64,000 nt of DNA from Pseudofrankia saprophytica (GCF_000235425.2 NZ_KI912266.1:4969786-5033785), one strand, 5' to 3'; positions 24,616 through 33,343 are shown, counted from the stretch's first letter. The notes: generated by a model from the letters alone, not told the origin. Numbers and translations are program-made.

Positions 24616-27096
24616 CTAGTCGCACACCGGTCGATACGCGATTTCCGGGAGGTAGGTACGCCATTCCCGCGGGCTGAGAGCGTCAGCCGGGACGCCGCAG
24701 AGCCGGCGGAACACGTGGTCGGGATCGAGGTCCCACAGCCGGACGGTCTTGTCGGTGCTGGCGGTGGCGAGGATGCCCCCCGCGGGGCTGAACGAGGTCG
24801 CGCGTACCGGGCCGGTGTGGCCGCCGGTGAGCCTGCCGAGGCGCACGGGGGCATGCGGGTCGCGGACGTCCCACAGCCAGACTGTCGTGTCGTAGCTGGC
24901 GACTACCAGCAACGGACGCGCCGGATCGAACGCCACGGCGGAGATCAGCGCGGTCGGGCCGGCCAGCGGCTGACCGAACGGTCGCGGATGGGCCGGGGCA
25001 TGGACGTCCCACAGCCGGGTCTGCGTGCCGGCCGCGCTGGCCAGCACCTGCCCGCCGAGGCCGAACGACGTCGCGGTGAGCTGGCCCTGGTGGTCGAGCG
25101 GCGGGCCGACGGGCTCGATGTGGCCCAGGTCGTGGGTGTCCCACAGGCGCGCGGTGCCGTCGGCGCTCGCGCTGGCCAGCACGGCGCCGTCCGGGCTGAA
25201 CGCGACACCGACGACGGCGTCGCCGTGGCCGGTCAGCGGCTGTCCTACCGGGACCGGGCGTGCCGGGTCGCGGACGTCCCAGATCCGCACGGTCCGATCC
25301 TTGCCGCCTGCGGCGAGCAGGTGGCCGTCCGGGCTGAACGCGAGCGCCCGGACCGCGGAGGTATACAGCTCGGGGCTGGGATGGCCGGTCAGCGGCGGGC
25401 CCGCGTCGACGACCCGGGCCGGGTCGCGCACGTCCCACAGGTGCACCGTGCCGTCGTCGCCGGCGCTGGCGAGCACGGCGCCGTCGGGGCTGAAGGCCAG
25501 CGCGGCGAGCCCGGCGACGTGCCCCCGCAGGGGTTCGCCCACGGGCGCCGCGCGCAGGGCGTCGTCGATGGTCCACAGCCGCACGGTGTGGTCCACGCTG
25601 GCACTGGCCAGCAGGCGTCCGGTGGGACTGAAGGCGACGGCGTTCACTCCGGCGGTGTGGCCGGTGAGCGCCGGCCCGATGGGCGCCAGCGGGGCCGAGG
25701 CGAGCAGGCTGGCCACCGCTTCGGGGACGGGAGAGACGCGGTACGCGGCGAGGGCGAGCCGGCGGGCCAGGTCGGGCTGCCGGTCACGCACCGAGTCCGC
25801 GGCCGCGGCCGACCTGCGCGCGATGTCGTCCGCCGACGGTGGGAGGTCCGGGGCGCTCGGGTGTGCGGTGCTGGCGGCCGACTGCCGGTCCGCGGTGACC
25901 GTAAGCGGTACCGCGACACCGGTGGCCACGGCAGTGGCCACCGCCAGCGCGGCGGCCACGACGAACCGCGGCCGGCGGGAGCGGCGCCGTCCGAGGCGCC
26001 CACCGGCCGCCGACGGCGACGCCGGAGTCGGAGTCGGAGTCGGCTCCTCGACCGTGACCTGCCTGGTCTCCTCGGCGCGGCCGGGGCCGTCGGACTCCGC
26101 CGCCGGGCCGGAGTCGTGGCCTGGATCCGGGCCGGCGTCGTGGCCGAGGTCCTGGCCGGTGTCGTCGCCGGTCGTGGCGTTGACGACGTCGATGCTGACC
26201 TGGACGGGATATCCGCAGGAGGCGAGCCAGTCGGAGCCGAACGCACGAACGGCGGCGTCGGTCAGGGCCAGGGCGCACGAACGGCCGTCCGGGAACCGCG
26301 AGCCGGGGTCCTTGGCCAGCATCCGTTCGATCACCGTGGCGACGGGGCCGGGCACATCGTCCGGCAGCCCTGCCGGCGGCGCCTCCAGATGAGCCTGGCG
26401 AAACCCCTCATAGGTCGACGGCGCCGGGTGGAAGGGATGCCGGCCGGCGAGGAGCTCGTACAGAACCACGCCGAGCGCGTACAGGTCGGTCGACGGTCGA
26501 AGCGGGCCCAACGTGAACTGTTCCGGAGCCATGTAGCGCGGAGTTCCCGCGGTCTTGCTCGCCGCCACGGCCGAGCCCTCGAACGCCTTCGCTATGCCGA
26601 AGTCCGCGACCTTCACGGTCCCGTCGGCGGCCATCAGCAGGTTCGTCGGTTTCACGTCACGGTGCAGCACGCCACGCTCGTGCGCGTGGTGCAGCGCGTC
26701 GGCCACCGCGAGCCCGAGCCCGCACACCGCCGGAGCCGACAGCGTCCCCGTGCCGGCCCGAGCACCGGCACCGGCACCGGCACCGGCACCGCGTAGGCTG
26801 CCCCCGCTCACCAGCTCCATGACGATGAGCGCGAGGCCGTCTCGCTCCACGAAGTCGAACACGCGCACCACATGCGGATGATCGAGCCCGGCGAGCAGGC
26901 GCGCCTCGGCCTCGCCCGTCAGCCCGGCCTCGGCCGGCTCCCGGGAGTCGGACCACGCCGGCATCGCCTTGATCGCGACGTCGCGGCCCAGCCGGTCCCG
27001 CCCGGCGATCACCAGGCCAAACGCCCCTCGCCCGAGCTCACGGTCCACCGTGTATCCGGGCAGCGCGGCCCGCACGACGGCGCGGTCGATGAGCAT
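24616..27096 (-). CDS. Membrane Ser/Thr protein kinase with seven WD40 repeats
   Basis: 826 residues from ATG 27096 behind GGGGAGG; the frame runs further up but without homology. The kinase domain (about 10-275) has the P-loop LGRGAFGLVIAGRD, VAIKAMP (Lys), VLHRDVKPTNLLM, VADFGIAKAF and GTPRYMAPEQF. A linker, one membrane helix (VVAAALAVATAVATGVAVPL, about residue 400) and an outside beta-propeller of seven WD40 repeats follow, most ending xxLWD. A PknB-like transmembrane kinase whose propeller may sense an external ligand or partner. An (Ala-Gly)n insertion lies in the kinase domain. It is divergent from a TetR gene. Confidence 0.9.
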   Translation of the reverse strand: MLIDRAVVRAALPGYTVDRELGRGAFGLVIAGRDRLGRDVAIKAMPAWSDSREPAEAGLTGEAEARLLAGLDHPHVVRVFDFVERDGLALIVMELVSGGSLRGAGAGAGAGARAGTGTLSAPAVCGLGLAVADALHHAHERGVLHRDVKPTNLLMAADGTVKVADFGIAKAFEGSAVAASKTAGTPRYMAPEQFTLGPLRPSTDLYALGVVLYELLAGRHPFHPAPSTYEGFRQAHLEAPPAGLPDDVPGPVATVIERMLAKDPGSRFPDGRSCALALTDAAVRAFGSDWLASCGYPVQVSIDVVNATTGDDTGQDLGHDAGPDPGHDSGPAAESDGPGRAEETRQVTVEEPTPTPTPASPSAAGGRLGRRRSRRPRFVVAAALAVATAVATGVAVPLTVTADRQSAASTAHPSAPDLPPSADDIARRSAAAADSVRDRQPDLARRLALAAYRVSPVPEAVASLLASAPLAPIGPALTGHTAGVNAVAFSPTGRLLASASVDHTVRLWTIDDALRAAPVGEPLRGHVAGLAALAFSPDGAVLASAGDDGTVHLWDVRDPARVVDAGPPLTGHPSPELYTSAVRALAFSPDGHLLAAGGKDRTVRIWDVRDPARPVPVGQPLTGHGDAVVGVAFSPDGAVLASASADGTARLWDTHDLGHIEPVGPPLDHQGQLTATSFGLGGQVLASAAGTQTRLWDVHAPAHPRPFGQPLAGPTALISAVAFDPARPLLVVASYDTTVWLWDVRDPHAPVRLGRLTGGHTGPVRATSFSPAGGILATASTDKTVRLWDLDPDHVFRRLCGVPADALSPREWRTYLPEIAYRPVCD
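26762..26791. repeat. Hexanucleotide microsatellite inside the kinase gene
   Basis: Five perfect GCACCG copies. On the coding strand they give a Gly-Ala run (GAGAGAGARAGTGT) in the loop between the hinge and helix D/E of the kinase domain, just before the segment LSAPAVCGLGLAVADALHHAH. The repeat length could vary by slippage without breaking the frame. Confidence 0.75.
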
Positions 27097-27243
27097 GCGC
27101 CCTCCCCCGACCCGCCCTGCCCGCTCGCACATCCACGCCCAGCGTCGCTCCGACGCCGTCACGTGACACCGATTGTCCCATTGGCGCTTGTTTGGTCGCC
27201 ATCGGCGAGCCAAAGCCGTCGCCAGGGCGACACTCCTCAGAAT

Positions 27244-27280
27244 TGACAGTAGGACTGCCATGACGGCAGTCTTACTGTCA
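27244..27280. promoter_or_regulatory. Operator overlapping the start codon of a tetR gene
   Basis: TGACAGTAGGACTGCC (27244-27259) and GGCAGTCTTACTGTCA (27265-27280) form a 16-bp inverted repeat with one mismatch and a 5-base centre. The last base of the right arm is the A of the tetR ATG. TTGACA at 27243-27248 overlaps the left arm. Bound TetR would block both transcription and translation initiation. Confidence 0.65.
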
Positions 27281-27873
27281 TGACGTCAGGTTCACTGTCG
27301 GAGGCACGGTCGGCGCTGGTCCGAGACCGGGTGCTCGACGCCGTGGCCGAAATCCTGGCCGCCGGCGAGGAGCTCACCTTCGCCAAGGTCGCGAAGGCGG
27401 CGGCGGTGCCCGAACGAACCGTCTACCGGCACTTCCCCTCCCGCCAGGCGCTGCTGACCGAGATCTTCGCCTGGGCGAACCGCCGGATCACCTTCGACGG
27501 GCCCCTGCCGGCCGACGGCCGCGAGGCCGCCGCGCTCGTTCGGCACGTGTTCGCCGGGTTCGACGACATCGCGCCCGTCGTCCGCGAGCTGCTGATGGCC
27601 CCGGAAGGGCTGCCCGCCCGGCTGTCCGACAACGACCGGCGCCGGGCCACCGCGCGCGCGGTGGTGGACCGGGAGGCGCCCGGCCTGGACGAGGTCAGCG
27701 CTCGCCGGGTGGCGTCGATCGTCCAGGTGCTCACCGCCGCGGCGACCTGGCAGACGCTGCGCGACTACTGGGACCTGGACGGCGCGGAGGCCGGCGAGGC
27801 CGCCGCGCTGGCGCTGGAACTGCTCCTGGAGGGCGCCCGGGCCAGGGCCGCCGGCGATTCGCCGGCCAGTTGA
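27280..27873 (+). CDS. TetR-family regulator, probably autoregulated
   Basis: 197 residues. Helix-turn-helix: DAVAEILAAGEELTFAKVAKAAAVPERTVYRHFPSRQALL (about residues 20-60). The C-terminal part is helical without a family-specific signature. ATG 27280 sits at the end of a 37-base palindrome, so the protein should repress itself. It is followed 40 bases later by a VOC-family gene on the same strand, likely in the same operon. Confidence 0.87.
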   Translation: MTSGSLSEARSALVRDRVLDAVAEILAAGEELTFAKVAKAAAVPERTVYRHFPSRQALLTEIFAWANRRITFDGPLPADGREAAALVRHVFAGFDDIAPVVRELLMAPEGLPARLSDNDRRRATARAVVDREAPGLDEVSARRVASIVQVLTAAATWQTLRDYWDLDGAEAGEAAALALELLLEGARARAAGDSPAS

Positions 27874-27913
27874 CCGCCAGTCACCACCACAGCAACCATT
27901 TCAGGAGGCATTC

Positions 27914-28360
27914 ATGACCCTCGTCCAAGGCGTGAACCACGTCGCCGTCATGACCGACGACCTCGACCGCTTCGTCGATTTCTACGCACAGGTCTTCGAC
28001 CTGCCCGTGGTGTTCACCGAGGAGACGCCGGCGTTCCGCCACGCGATCCTGCGCACCGGCCCGAGTTCCTGGCTGCATCCCGCCGAGGTCTCCGGCAACC
28101 CGCATGGCGCCGCGATCCCCGCCATGTTCGACCGCGGGCATCTGGACCATCTCGCGCTCGCCGCCGCGTCGCCGGAGGCCTTTCAAGCCGCCCGCGACCG
28201 CCTCGTCGCGCGCGGCATGAGCGACGGCACCATCGAGGACCTCGGCGCGTTCCACAGCTTCTGGTTCCGCGACCCGGACGGCATGCGAGGCGAGGTCACC
28301 CTCATCACCGATCCGGAACTGCGCGGGATCCACGAACCTCGCCCCCTGGTGGCCGGCTGA
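27914..28360 (+). CDS. VOC-family (glyoxalase-fold) protein
   Basis: 148 residues, one two-module VOC domain. Metal-ligand-type residues are His in VNHVAVMTDD at about 9, His in GHLDHLALAA and Glu in RGEVTLITDP. AGGAGG five bases before ATG 27914 is a strong translation signal. It may be a small detoxification or fosfomycin-resistance-like dioxygenase or lyase; the sequence does not decide. Expression is probably governed by the TetR gene just upstream. Confidence 0.75.
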   Translation: MTLVQGVNHVAVMTDDLDRFVDFYAQVFDLPVVFTEETPAFRHAILRTGPSSWLHPAEVSGNPHGAAIPAMFDRGHLDHLALAAASPEAFQAARDRLVARGMSDGTIEDLGAFHSFWFRDPDGMRGEVTLITDPELRGIHEPRPLVAG

Positions 28361-28409
28361 CCGGTCCCAACGGTGATCAGGTGCTCGCTTGGCCGGGTCG
28401 CCGGCCGGC

Positions 28410-29306
28410 TCAGAGGAGTGCGCCGGCGAGCTCGCGCCATTCCGCGCGGGTGGGCCAGCCGGCGCGCTCGGTCGGGTTCGCTCCGGGCACGATCGCCTGG
28501 ACGACGACGTGGTCGGCGCCCGCCTCGAGATGTTCGGTGACGCGCTTCGCCACCTGCTCGGCGGAGCCCCGGGCGACGAGCGCGTCGACGAGCCGGTCGC
28601 TGCCGTCACCCGCCACGTCGTCGTCGGTGAAGCCGAGCGCGAGCAGGTTGTTGACGTAGTTCGGGAGCCGCAGGTAGTAGCGCACGGTGGCACGTGCCAG
28701 TGCCAGCGCCTCGGTCGGGTCCTCCCTGAGCACGACCTTCTGCTCCGGCACGAGCAGCGGTCCGTCCCCGAGGATCCCGCGGGCGAGGTGGGTGTGGTCG
28801 GGGGTCGTGAGGTAGGGATGCGCCCCCACGGACCGCTCGCCGGCCAGCCGCAGGGCCTTCTCCCGCAACGCGGCCAGGATCCGGCGGTCGGCGGGTACCG
28901 GCCGCGGCGCGGCGTCGAGCGCGTCCAGGAAACCGGCGAGGAAGCCCAACGGCCGGGTGTAGGTACGGCCCAGCGGCTGCACGTTCGCGGCGTGGCCGGC
29001 ACCCAGGCCGAGCAGGAAGCGCCCGGGATGCGCGTCGGCGAGGCGGTGGTAGTTGACCGCGAGCTCGTCCGGTTCGACCGTCCACACGTTGACGATTCCG
29101 GTGGCGAGCACGAGCCGGCTGCTGGCGGCGAGCAGATGTTCCGGAAGCCGCAGCGCCGGGTCGGACGACCCGAGCCAGAGCGCGCCGAACCCCAGGGCCT
29201 CCAGCTCGGCCACCGCGTCGGCGGCGTCGTCCACGAGCCGGCCAGAAGGATCCGCCCAGGCGAACGACGGGCTCCAGATGCCGATCCGGCCGAGGTCCAG
29301 CGTCAT
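28410..29306 (-). CDS. LLM-class F420-dependent oxidoreductase
   Basis: 298 residues of the luciferase-like TIM-barrel family. Typical features: GRIGIWSPSFAW at the N-terminus, ELEALGFGALWLGSSDPALRLPE, GIVNVWTVEPDELAV and GRFLLGLGAGHAANVQPLG, close to the TIGR03620 subgroup that uses F420. AGGAG lies seven bases before ATG 29306. It is divergent from an ArsR-type regulator that probably controls it via two tandem palindromes. Substrate unknown. Confidence 0.87.
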   Translation of the reverse strand: MTLDLGRIGIWSPSFAWADPSGRLVDDAADAVAELEALGFGALWLGSSDPALRLPEHLLAASSRLVLATGIVNVWTVEPDELAVNYHRLADAHPGRFLLGLGAGHAANVQPLGRTYTRPLGFLAGFLDALDAAPRPVPADRRILAALREKALRLAGERSVGAHPYLTTPDHTHLARGILGDGPLLVPEQKVVLREDPTEALALARATVRYYLRLPNYVNNLLALGFTDDDVAGDGSDRLVDALVARGSAEQVAKRVTEHLEAGADHVVVQAIVPGANPTERAGWPTRAEWRELAGALL

Positions 29307-29381
29307 GACGTGCTCCTGTCGTCGTGGTGGCCCGGCTGTCCCGATCGCCTCGTCCAGCCGGTCACCGGCACACCCACATTA

Positions 29382-29430
29382 TGTTCGATGTGGATCGAAC
29401 ACTGGCCGAGTGTACGATACGAATCGAACA
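29382..29430. promoter_or_regulatory. Two tandem palindromic operators for the ArsR-type regulator
   Basis: TGTTCGAT-N4-ATCGAACA (29382-29401, perfect) and TGTACGAT-N4-ATCGAACA (29411-29430, one mismatch). Their centres are 29 bases apart, near three helical turns, so two dimers would lie on the same DNA face. They lie between the divergent LLM and arsR-like genes. Confidence 0.75.
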
Positions 29431-29504
29431 CTCGCGAGAGTCAGGGGCCGCGCGGATCCGGAGCCGGGCGGGTCTCCAGGAGGGTCCGGGAGGGAGGCGA
29501 CGCC

Positions 29505-29852
29505 ATGACGCCCGCGGCACGTCGAGCGCAGAGCCTGCGGCACACCGACCCCGGTGAAGTGACCCTGCAGGACGCGCTGGAGGCACTGGCCGACCCGGTC
29601 CGCCGGTCGATCCTGCGCACGCTCGCGGGGGAACCGGACTTCTCCCGCGCCTGCGGCACCTTCGATCTGCCGGTCGGCAAGGCCACGGCCAGCCACCACT
29701 TCGCCGTGCTGCGCGCCGCCGGGCTGCTGGAGCAGGTCGACCAGGGCTCGCGCCGGCTCAACCGTCTCCGCCGGGCCGAGTTCGACGACCGATTTCCCGG
29801 GCTGCTGGCGCTGGTCCTCGCCGAGCAGACGCCGACGGCCGCTGGGCGGTGA
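29505..29852 (+). CDS. ArsR-family winged-helix regulator, non-metal type
   Basis: 115 residues from ATG 29505, after AGGGAGG. HTH: LADPVRRSILRTLAGE and GKATASHHFAVLRAAGLLE, followed by a short wing (QGSRRLNRLRRAEFD). The metalloid Cys motif of true ArsR is missing (one Cys, at SRACGTF), so it likely responds to a different ligand. The two palindromes upstream are its probable operators, controlling itself and the divergent LLM oxidoreductase gene. Confidence 0.87.
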   Translation: MTPAARRAQSLRHTDPGEVTLQDALEALADPVRRSILRTLAGEPDFSRACGTFDLPVGKATASHHFAVLRAAGLLEQVDQGSRRLNRLRRAEFDDRFPGLLALVLAEQTPTAAGR

Positions 29853-29869
29853 CGGTCGGAACCCGCGGG

Positions 29870-30421
29870 TCAGTCGCCGGCTGACGGCGCGGCGGCGGTT
29901 GGCGTCGCGGCCGTCATGGTGGTCGCACGGTCGAGAGCGTCGTTGAGGGCGCCCAACTCGGCGGCGAGGGCCTGGACGCGGTCGGGCCCGAACTCGGCGA
30001 GCGCCTTCTTGAAGACCTCGCCCCGCAGTGTGCCTTCATACAGATAGGCGCTGTCACCCCGCGCGGTCGGCCTCAGCAGGCGGCGCCGGGTGCCGGGAAC
30101 GGAGTGGAGCTCGATGAGCCCACGGCCGATCGCCGACTTCACCTGGCGGCTGACCGTGGACTGCTCCAGCTGCAGCACGTTCTCCAGGTCCCCCATCGAC
30201 AGCGGGCCCATCTCCGTCAGCGCCCACAGGATCCGGAAGCTGGACCGGTCGAGGATCGACCCCTCGGGCGTCTGCACCCGCCGCCTGCTGAGCCGCAGGA
30301 CCTCCCGTCCGATGGCTCGCAGCAGCGTCTCCTCGATGGGCGGTTCGGCACCTGTGCGCGGCTCGGTGCCCATGGGCGGTTCGGTGCCTGACGGGGCGCC
30401 CTCGCCGGCGTTCACGCTCAC
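29870..30421 (-). CDS. MarR-family regulator
   Basis: 183 residues from GTG 30421, with AGGTGG five bases ahead; ATG 30373 is an alternative. The winged helix is in ILDRSSFRILWALTEMGPLSMGDLENVLQLEQSTVSRQVKSAIGRG, followed by the wing SVPGTRRRLLRPTARG. It is 92 bases downstream of an MFS gene on the same strand and probably in its operon. A palindrome upstream of the MFS gene is its likely target. The C-terminus is Ala/Thr-rich. Confidence 0.85.
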   Translation of the reverse strand: MSVNAGEGAPSGTEPPMGTEPRTGAEPPIEETLLRAIGREVLRLSRRRVQTPEGSILDRSSFRILWALTEMGPLSMGDLENVLQLEQSTVSRQVKSAIGRGLIELHSVPGTRRRLLRPTARGDSAYLYEGTLRGEVFKKALAEFGPDRVQALAAELGALNDALDRATTMTAATPTAAAPSAGD

Positions 30422-30513
30422 CCGTCCCACCTCGCAAGTGCCCTCGTCCGACGTGCCCCGATGATGTCCTCCCCGAACCGCGAGCGGCAAGGATGGGCGG
30501 GGTACGGCGCGGT

Positions 30514-31980
30514 TCAGACGGCGGAGGTGACGTTCTCCCTGTCGGCGGGGGCCGCTGCCGTCGCGGCGGCGGCGGCGCCGTCCGCCGACCGACGGCGAGG
30601 GATGAACGCGGCGAGCACGACCCCGAGGAGGGCCGCGGCGGCGCCAACGACGAAGCACAGCGTGAACGCGTGCTGGCTGGGCAGCTGTGCCGACCCGAAC
30701 GCGGTGGTGTTGCTGGTGAGCAGGGTGCCCATGAGCGCGGCGGCCACGCTGCTGCCCACCGAGCGGGACAGGGAGTTGAGCCCGACCGCGGCCGCGGCCT
30801 TGGCCGGTGCGGTGGCGTCGAGGATGAGGGTGGGCATGGCCGCGTAGCCGATGCCGACGCCGGCCGACGCGACGCAGGTGACGATGAGCAGCTGCCACGG
30901 GGCGCCCGTCAGCAGGGTCCCCAGACCGTAGCCGGCGGCCAGGACGAAGGCACCGATCATGAGTGTGGCCTTGGGGCCGATGCCGCCGATCAGCGCGCTG
31001 GAAATCGGGGCGAACAGCAGCATCATCAGGCCGGCGGGCGCCATCCACAGCCCGACCGCCTGGATGGACTGCCCAAGGCCGTAGCCGGTGCCGTCAGGCA
31101 GCCCGAGCAGCTGCGGGATCACGATGGACTGCGCCATCATGCCGAAGCCGACGGCCACGGCGGCGACGTTGGTCATCAGCACCGGCAGCTTCGCGGTGGA
31201 CCTCAGGTCGACCAGCGGCTCGGCCTGACGCAGCTCGAAGACGCCCCAGGCCGCCAGCACGACCAGGCCGGCGGCGATGGCGCCGAGCGTGCGGGGGCTG
31301 CCCCAGCCCCAGGCGGTGGCCTTCGAGATGCCGATCAGGAACGCGACGAGACCCACCGCGAGGCAGAGCGCGCCGACCAGGTCGAAACGGCCGCGGTGGC
31401 CGTCGTGGACGTGTGGGACCGCGACGACCACGAGCACGAGCACCAGGCCCGCCACGACCGTCGAGACCCAGAACAGGGCGTGCCAGCTACTGACGTTGAC
31501 GATCCACGCCGCCAGCGGCAGGCCGATCGCGCCGCCGACGCCCAGTGTCGCGCTCATCGTGGCCAGGGCGGTGGGGGCCATGCGCGGCGGAGTGATCTCC
31601 CGGATGAGTGAGATCCCCACCGGGATGAAGCCGAGCGAGATGCCCTGCAGGGCGCGGCCGACCAGCATCGGCGTCAGCGTGTTCGAGAGCGCGCACACCA
31701 ACGATCCCGCGACGAGCAGGGCCGCGCTCACGATGAGCACTCGCTGCTTGCCGAACAGGTCAGCCAGGCGGCCCGCGACGACCATGGCCACCGCGGCGGC
31801 CAGCAGCGTGATCGTCACCACCCAGGGAGCGTTGGCCGGCGAGGTGCTGAGCAGGTGCGGCAGCTCCGACTGAATCGGAATGACGAGCGTCTGCGTGAAG
31901 GAGACCGTCATCCCGCCGGCACACAGCACAGCGACCGACACGGCCGGCGGCAGGTTCCGGGCACGTGAAGCAGGAGGCAT
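30514..31980 (-). CDS. MFS drug efflux pump, DHA2 type
   Basis: 488 residues from ATG 31980 (frame open to 32025, but the extra residues overlap an operator). Fourteen hydrophobic segments; loop 2-3 motif GRLADLFGKQRV; helix 5 motif LGVGGAIGLPLAAWIV. RBS AAGGAA precedes the start. It is followed by the marR gene, so pump and regulator are co-transcribed and likely inducible by the pump substrate. Confidence 0.88.
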   Translation of the reverse strand: MPPASRARNLPPAVSVAVLCAGGMTVSFTQTLVIPIQSELPHLLSTSPANAPWVVTITLLAAAVAMVVAGRLADLFGKQRVLIVSAALLVAGSLVCALSNTLTPMLVGRALQGISLGFIPVGISLIREITPPRMAPTALATMSATLGVGGAIGLPLAAWIVNVSSWHALFWVSTVVAGLVLVLVVVAVPHVHDGHRGRFDLVGALCLAVGLVAFLIGISKATAWGWGSPRTLGAIAAGLVVLAAWGVFELRQAEPLVDLRSTAKLPVLMTNVAAVAVGFGMMAQSIVIPQLLGLPDGTGYGLGQSIQAVGLWMAPAGLMMLLFAPISSALIGGIGPKATLMIGAFVLAAGYGLGTLLTGAPWQLLIVTCVASAGVGIGYAAMPTLILDATAPAKAAAAVGLNSLSRSVGSSVAAALMGTLLTSNTTAFGSAQLPSQHAFTLCFVVGAAAALLGVVLAAFIPRRRSADGAAAAATAAAPADRENVTSAV

Positions 31981-32002
31981 GATCTTCCTTCCGCGAACGT
32001 CA

Positions 32003-32026
32003 ACATGCATGGTACATGCATGCATG
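32003..32026. promoter_or_regulatory. MarR-type operator upstream of the pump
   Basis: The perfect inverted repeat ATGCATG-GTA-CATGCAT (32005-32021) is followed by another overlapping GCATG, giving three spaced CATGCA-like elements 23-45 bases before the pump ATG. The position and AT-rich palindromic form suit a MarR dimer site. Confidence 0.6.
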
Positions 32027-32278
32027 GTCCGCCGAGGCTGGTCCGCACCACAAACGGAGGGAGATCCTCCACAGGTTGTCTGATCGTCTGACCACCAGAA
32101 ATTCGATCACCGGCAGGCGACGGGCGCACCAGTGCTTACCGTCTCCCTGGAGTAGCTGTGTGGCACGCATGCGGGCCGACCGGCCGACGCGCCACCAACG
32201 CCGAGCCCTGCCCACCGACTTCACCCAGCACTGCCTTCGCATCAGGAACTCACCACCATCCCCCGAAGGAATACTTAG

Positions 32279-32833
32279 ATGATCGAGCGCATCTCACTGA
32301 TCACGGGAAACAAAGGCAAGGCGGCCGAGTACGCCACCCTGCTGGGCATCGACGTACGGGCCGCCAAGGAAGACCTGATCGAGATCCAGTCTCTCGACGT
32401 CGCGGCCGTCGTCGAACGGAAGGCCGCCGACGCCTATGCCAAGCTGCGCGGCCCGGTGCTCGTCGACGACACAGGCCTGACCGTGAATGCCTGGAACGGC
32501 CTCCCCGGGGCACTCGTCGCCTGGTTCCTCGGCTCCGTCGGTACCCAGGGCATCCTCGACATGGCTGCCAGCCTGACCGACCGCGCCGCGAGCGTCACGA
32601 CCGCACTCGGCTACGCCGACGCGAACGGAATCCGAGTCTTCACCGGAACCCTCCAGGGAACGCTGGCCACCGAACGGCGCGGCACAGGCGGCTTCGGCTA
32701 CGACGAGATCTTCGTACCAGCCGGCGGAGACCTGACCTTCGCCGAGATGTCCAGCGAGCAGAAGAATCTCGTCTCCCACCGCCGGCGCGCGGTCGACGCC
32801 CTGCGCGCAGAATTCGGAATCCCCGGCTCCTGA
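32279..32833 (+). CDS. HAM1/RdgB-family NTP pyrophosphatase
   Basis: 184 residues. Family motifs: LITGNKGKAAEYATLLG at the N-terminus, VLVDDTGLTVNAWNGLPG (catalytic Asp pair), GFGYDEIFVP and EMSSEQKNLVSHRRRA at the C-terminus. It should hydrolyse non-canonical purine triphosphates (ITP, dITP, XTP) to monophosphates. The housekeeping copy in actinomycetes normally sits by rph; here it is alone among pumps and regulators, so it may be a second, accessory copy. ATG 32279 lacks a strong RBS. Confidence 0.88.
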   Translation: MIERISLITGNKGKAAEYATLLGIDVRAAKEDLIEIQSLDVAAVVERKAADAYAKLRGPVLVDDTGLTVNAWNGLPGALVAWFLGSVGTQGILDMAASLTDRAASVTTALGYADANGIRVFTGTLQGTLATERRGTGGFGYDEIFVPAGGDLTFAEMSSEQKNLVSHRRRAVDALRAEFGIPGS

Positions 32834-32974
32834 CCGTCGCGACACCGCATCGCCATCCCGCTCGACGCGAGGTCGTCGTCCACGGAAGATCGGCCAATCA
32901 ACAGGCAGGACATCCTGGCGGCCCATGCCTCCGGTGTCGGCCGTGGGAGGCGGACGGTGCGCGCTGCCTCGGTC

Positions 32975-33343
32975 TCAGTCGGCCGTCGTCTCTCCCGCCG
33001 CGGGCCTGGATACCAGCGCCGCTGTGCCCAGCCCGACCTCCATGGCGAGGGAGAGCCAGAAGATCCAGTCGGTGCGCGGGCGGTCGATCTTCAACGAGAC
33101 CAGCCGGGCCGCGGCCGCGCCCAGCCAGGTCACGCCGACGGCGGTGCGGGCAGCCGGAGCGCGGCTGACCAGCGCCCATCCGCCGAGAGCCGCGTAGGTG
33201 CCACCCAGGCCGGCCCTCGTTTCGGCGCGGCCGCGGCCGGTCGTGGCTGGCAGGTCGAGCGCGGTGGCGAACCTCACCGGCATGACGACTCCGGCCGCCC
33301 CTGACATCATCAATGCCGCGCTGCTGAGCCGGCCCGTGTCCAT
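32975..33343 (-). CDS. Small membrane protein, DUF4345/DUF4267-like
   Basis: 122 residues with four hydrophobic segments. The segment ETRAGLGGTYAALGGWALV recalls the E-x-R-x-x-x-GG pattern of these domain families; the end SLAMEVGLGTAALVSRPAAG is also typical. Function unknown in the families. ATG 33343 has a weak RBS. No operon partner on its strand. Confidence 0.6.
   Translation of the reverse strand: MDTGRLSSAALMMSGAAGVVMPVRFATALDLPATTGRGRAETRAGLGGTYAALGGWALVSRAPAARTAVGVTWLGAAAARLVSLKIDRPRTDWIFWLSLAMEVGLGTAALVSRPAAGETTAD

Noticed and set aside
24715-26796. A 693-codon plus-strand frame inside the WD40 kinase gene
   Set aside because: Antisense shadow with an internally repetitive sequence produced by the WD40 repeats; no start signal.
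29870-31048. A MarR protein extended by about 200 N-terminal residues
   Set aside because: The extension overlaps the MFS gene in another frame; GTG 30421 with AGGTGG gives a normal MarR length.
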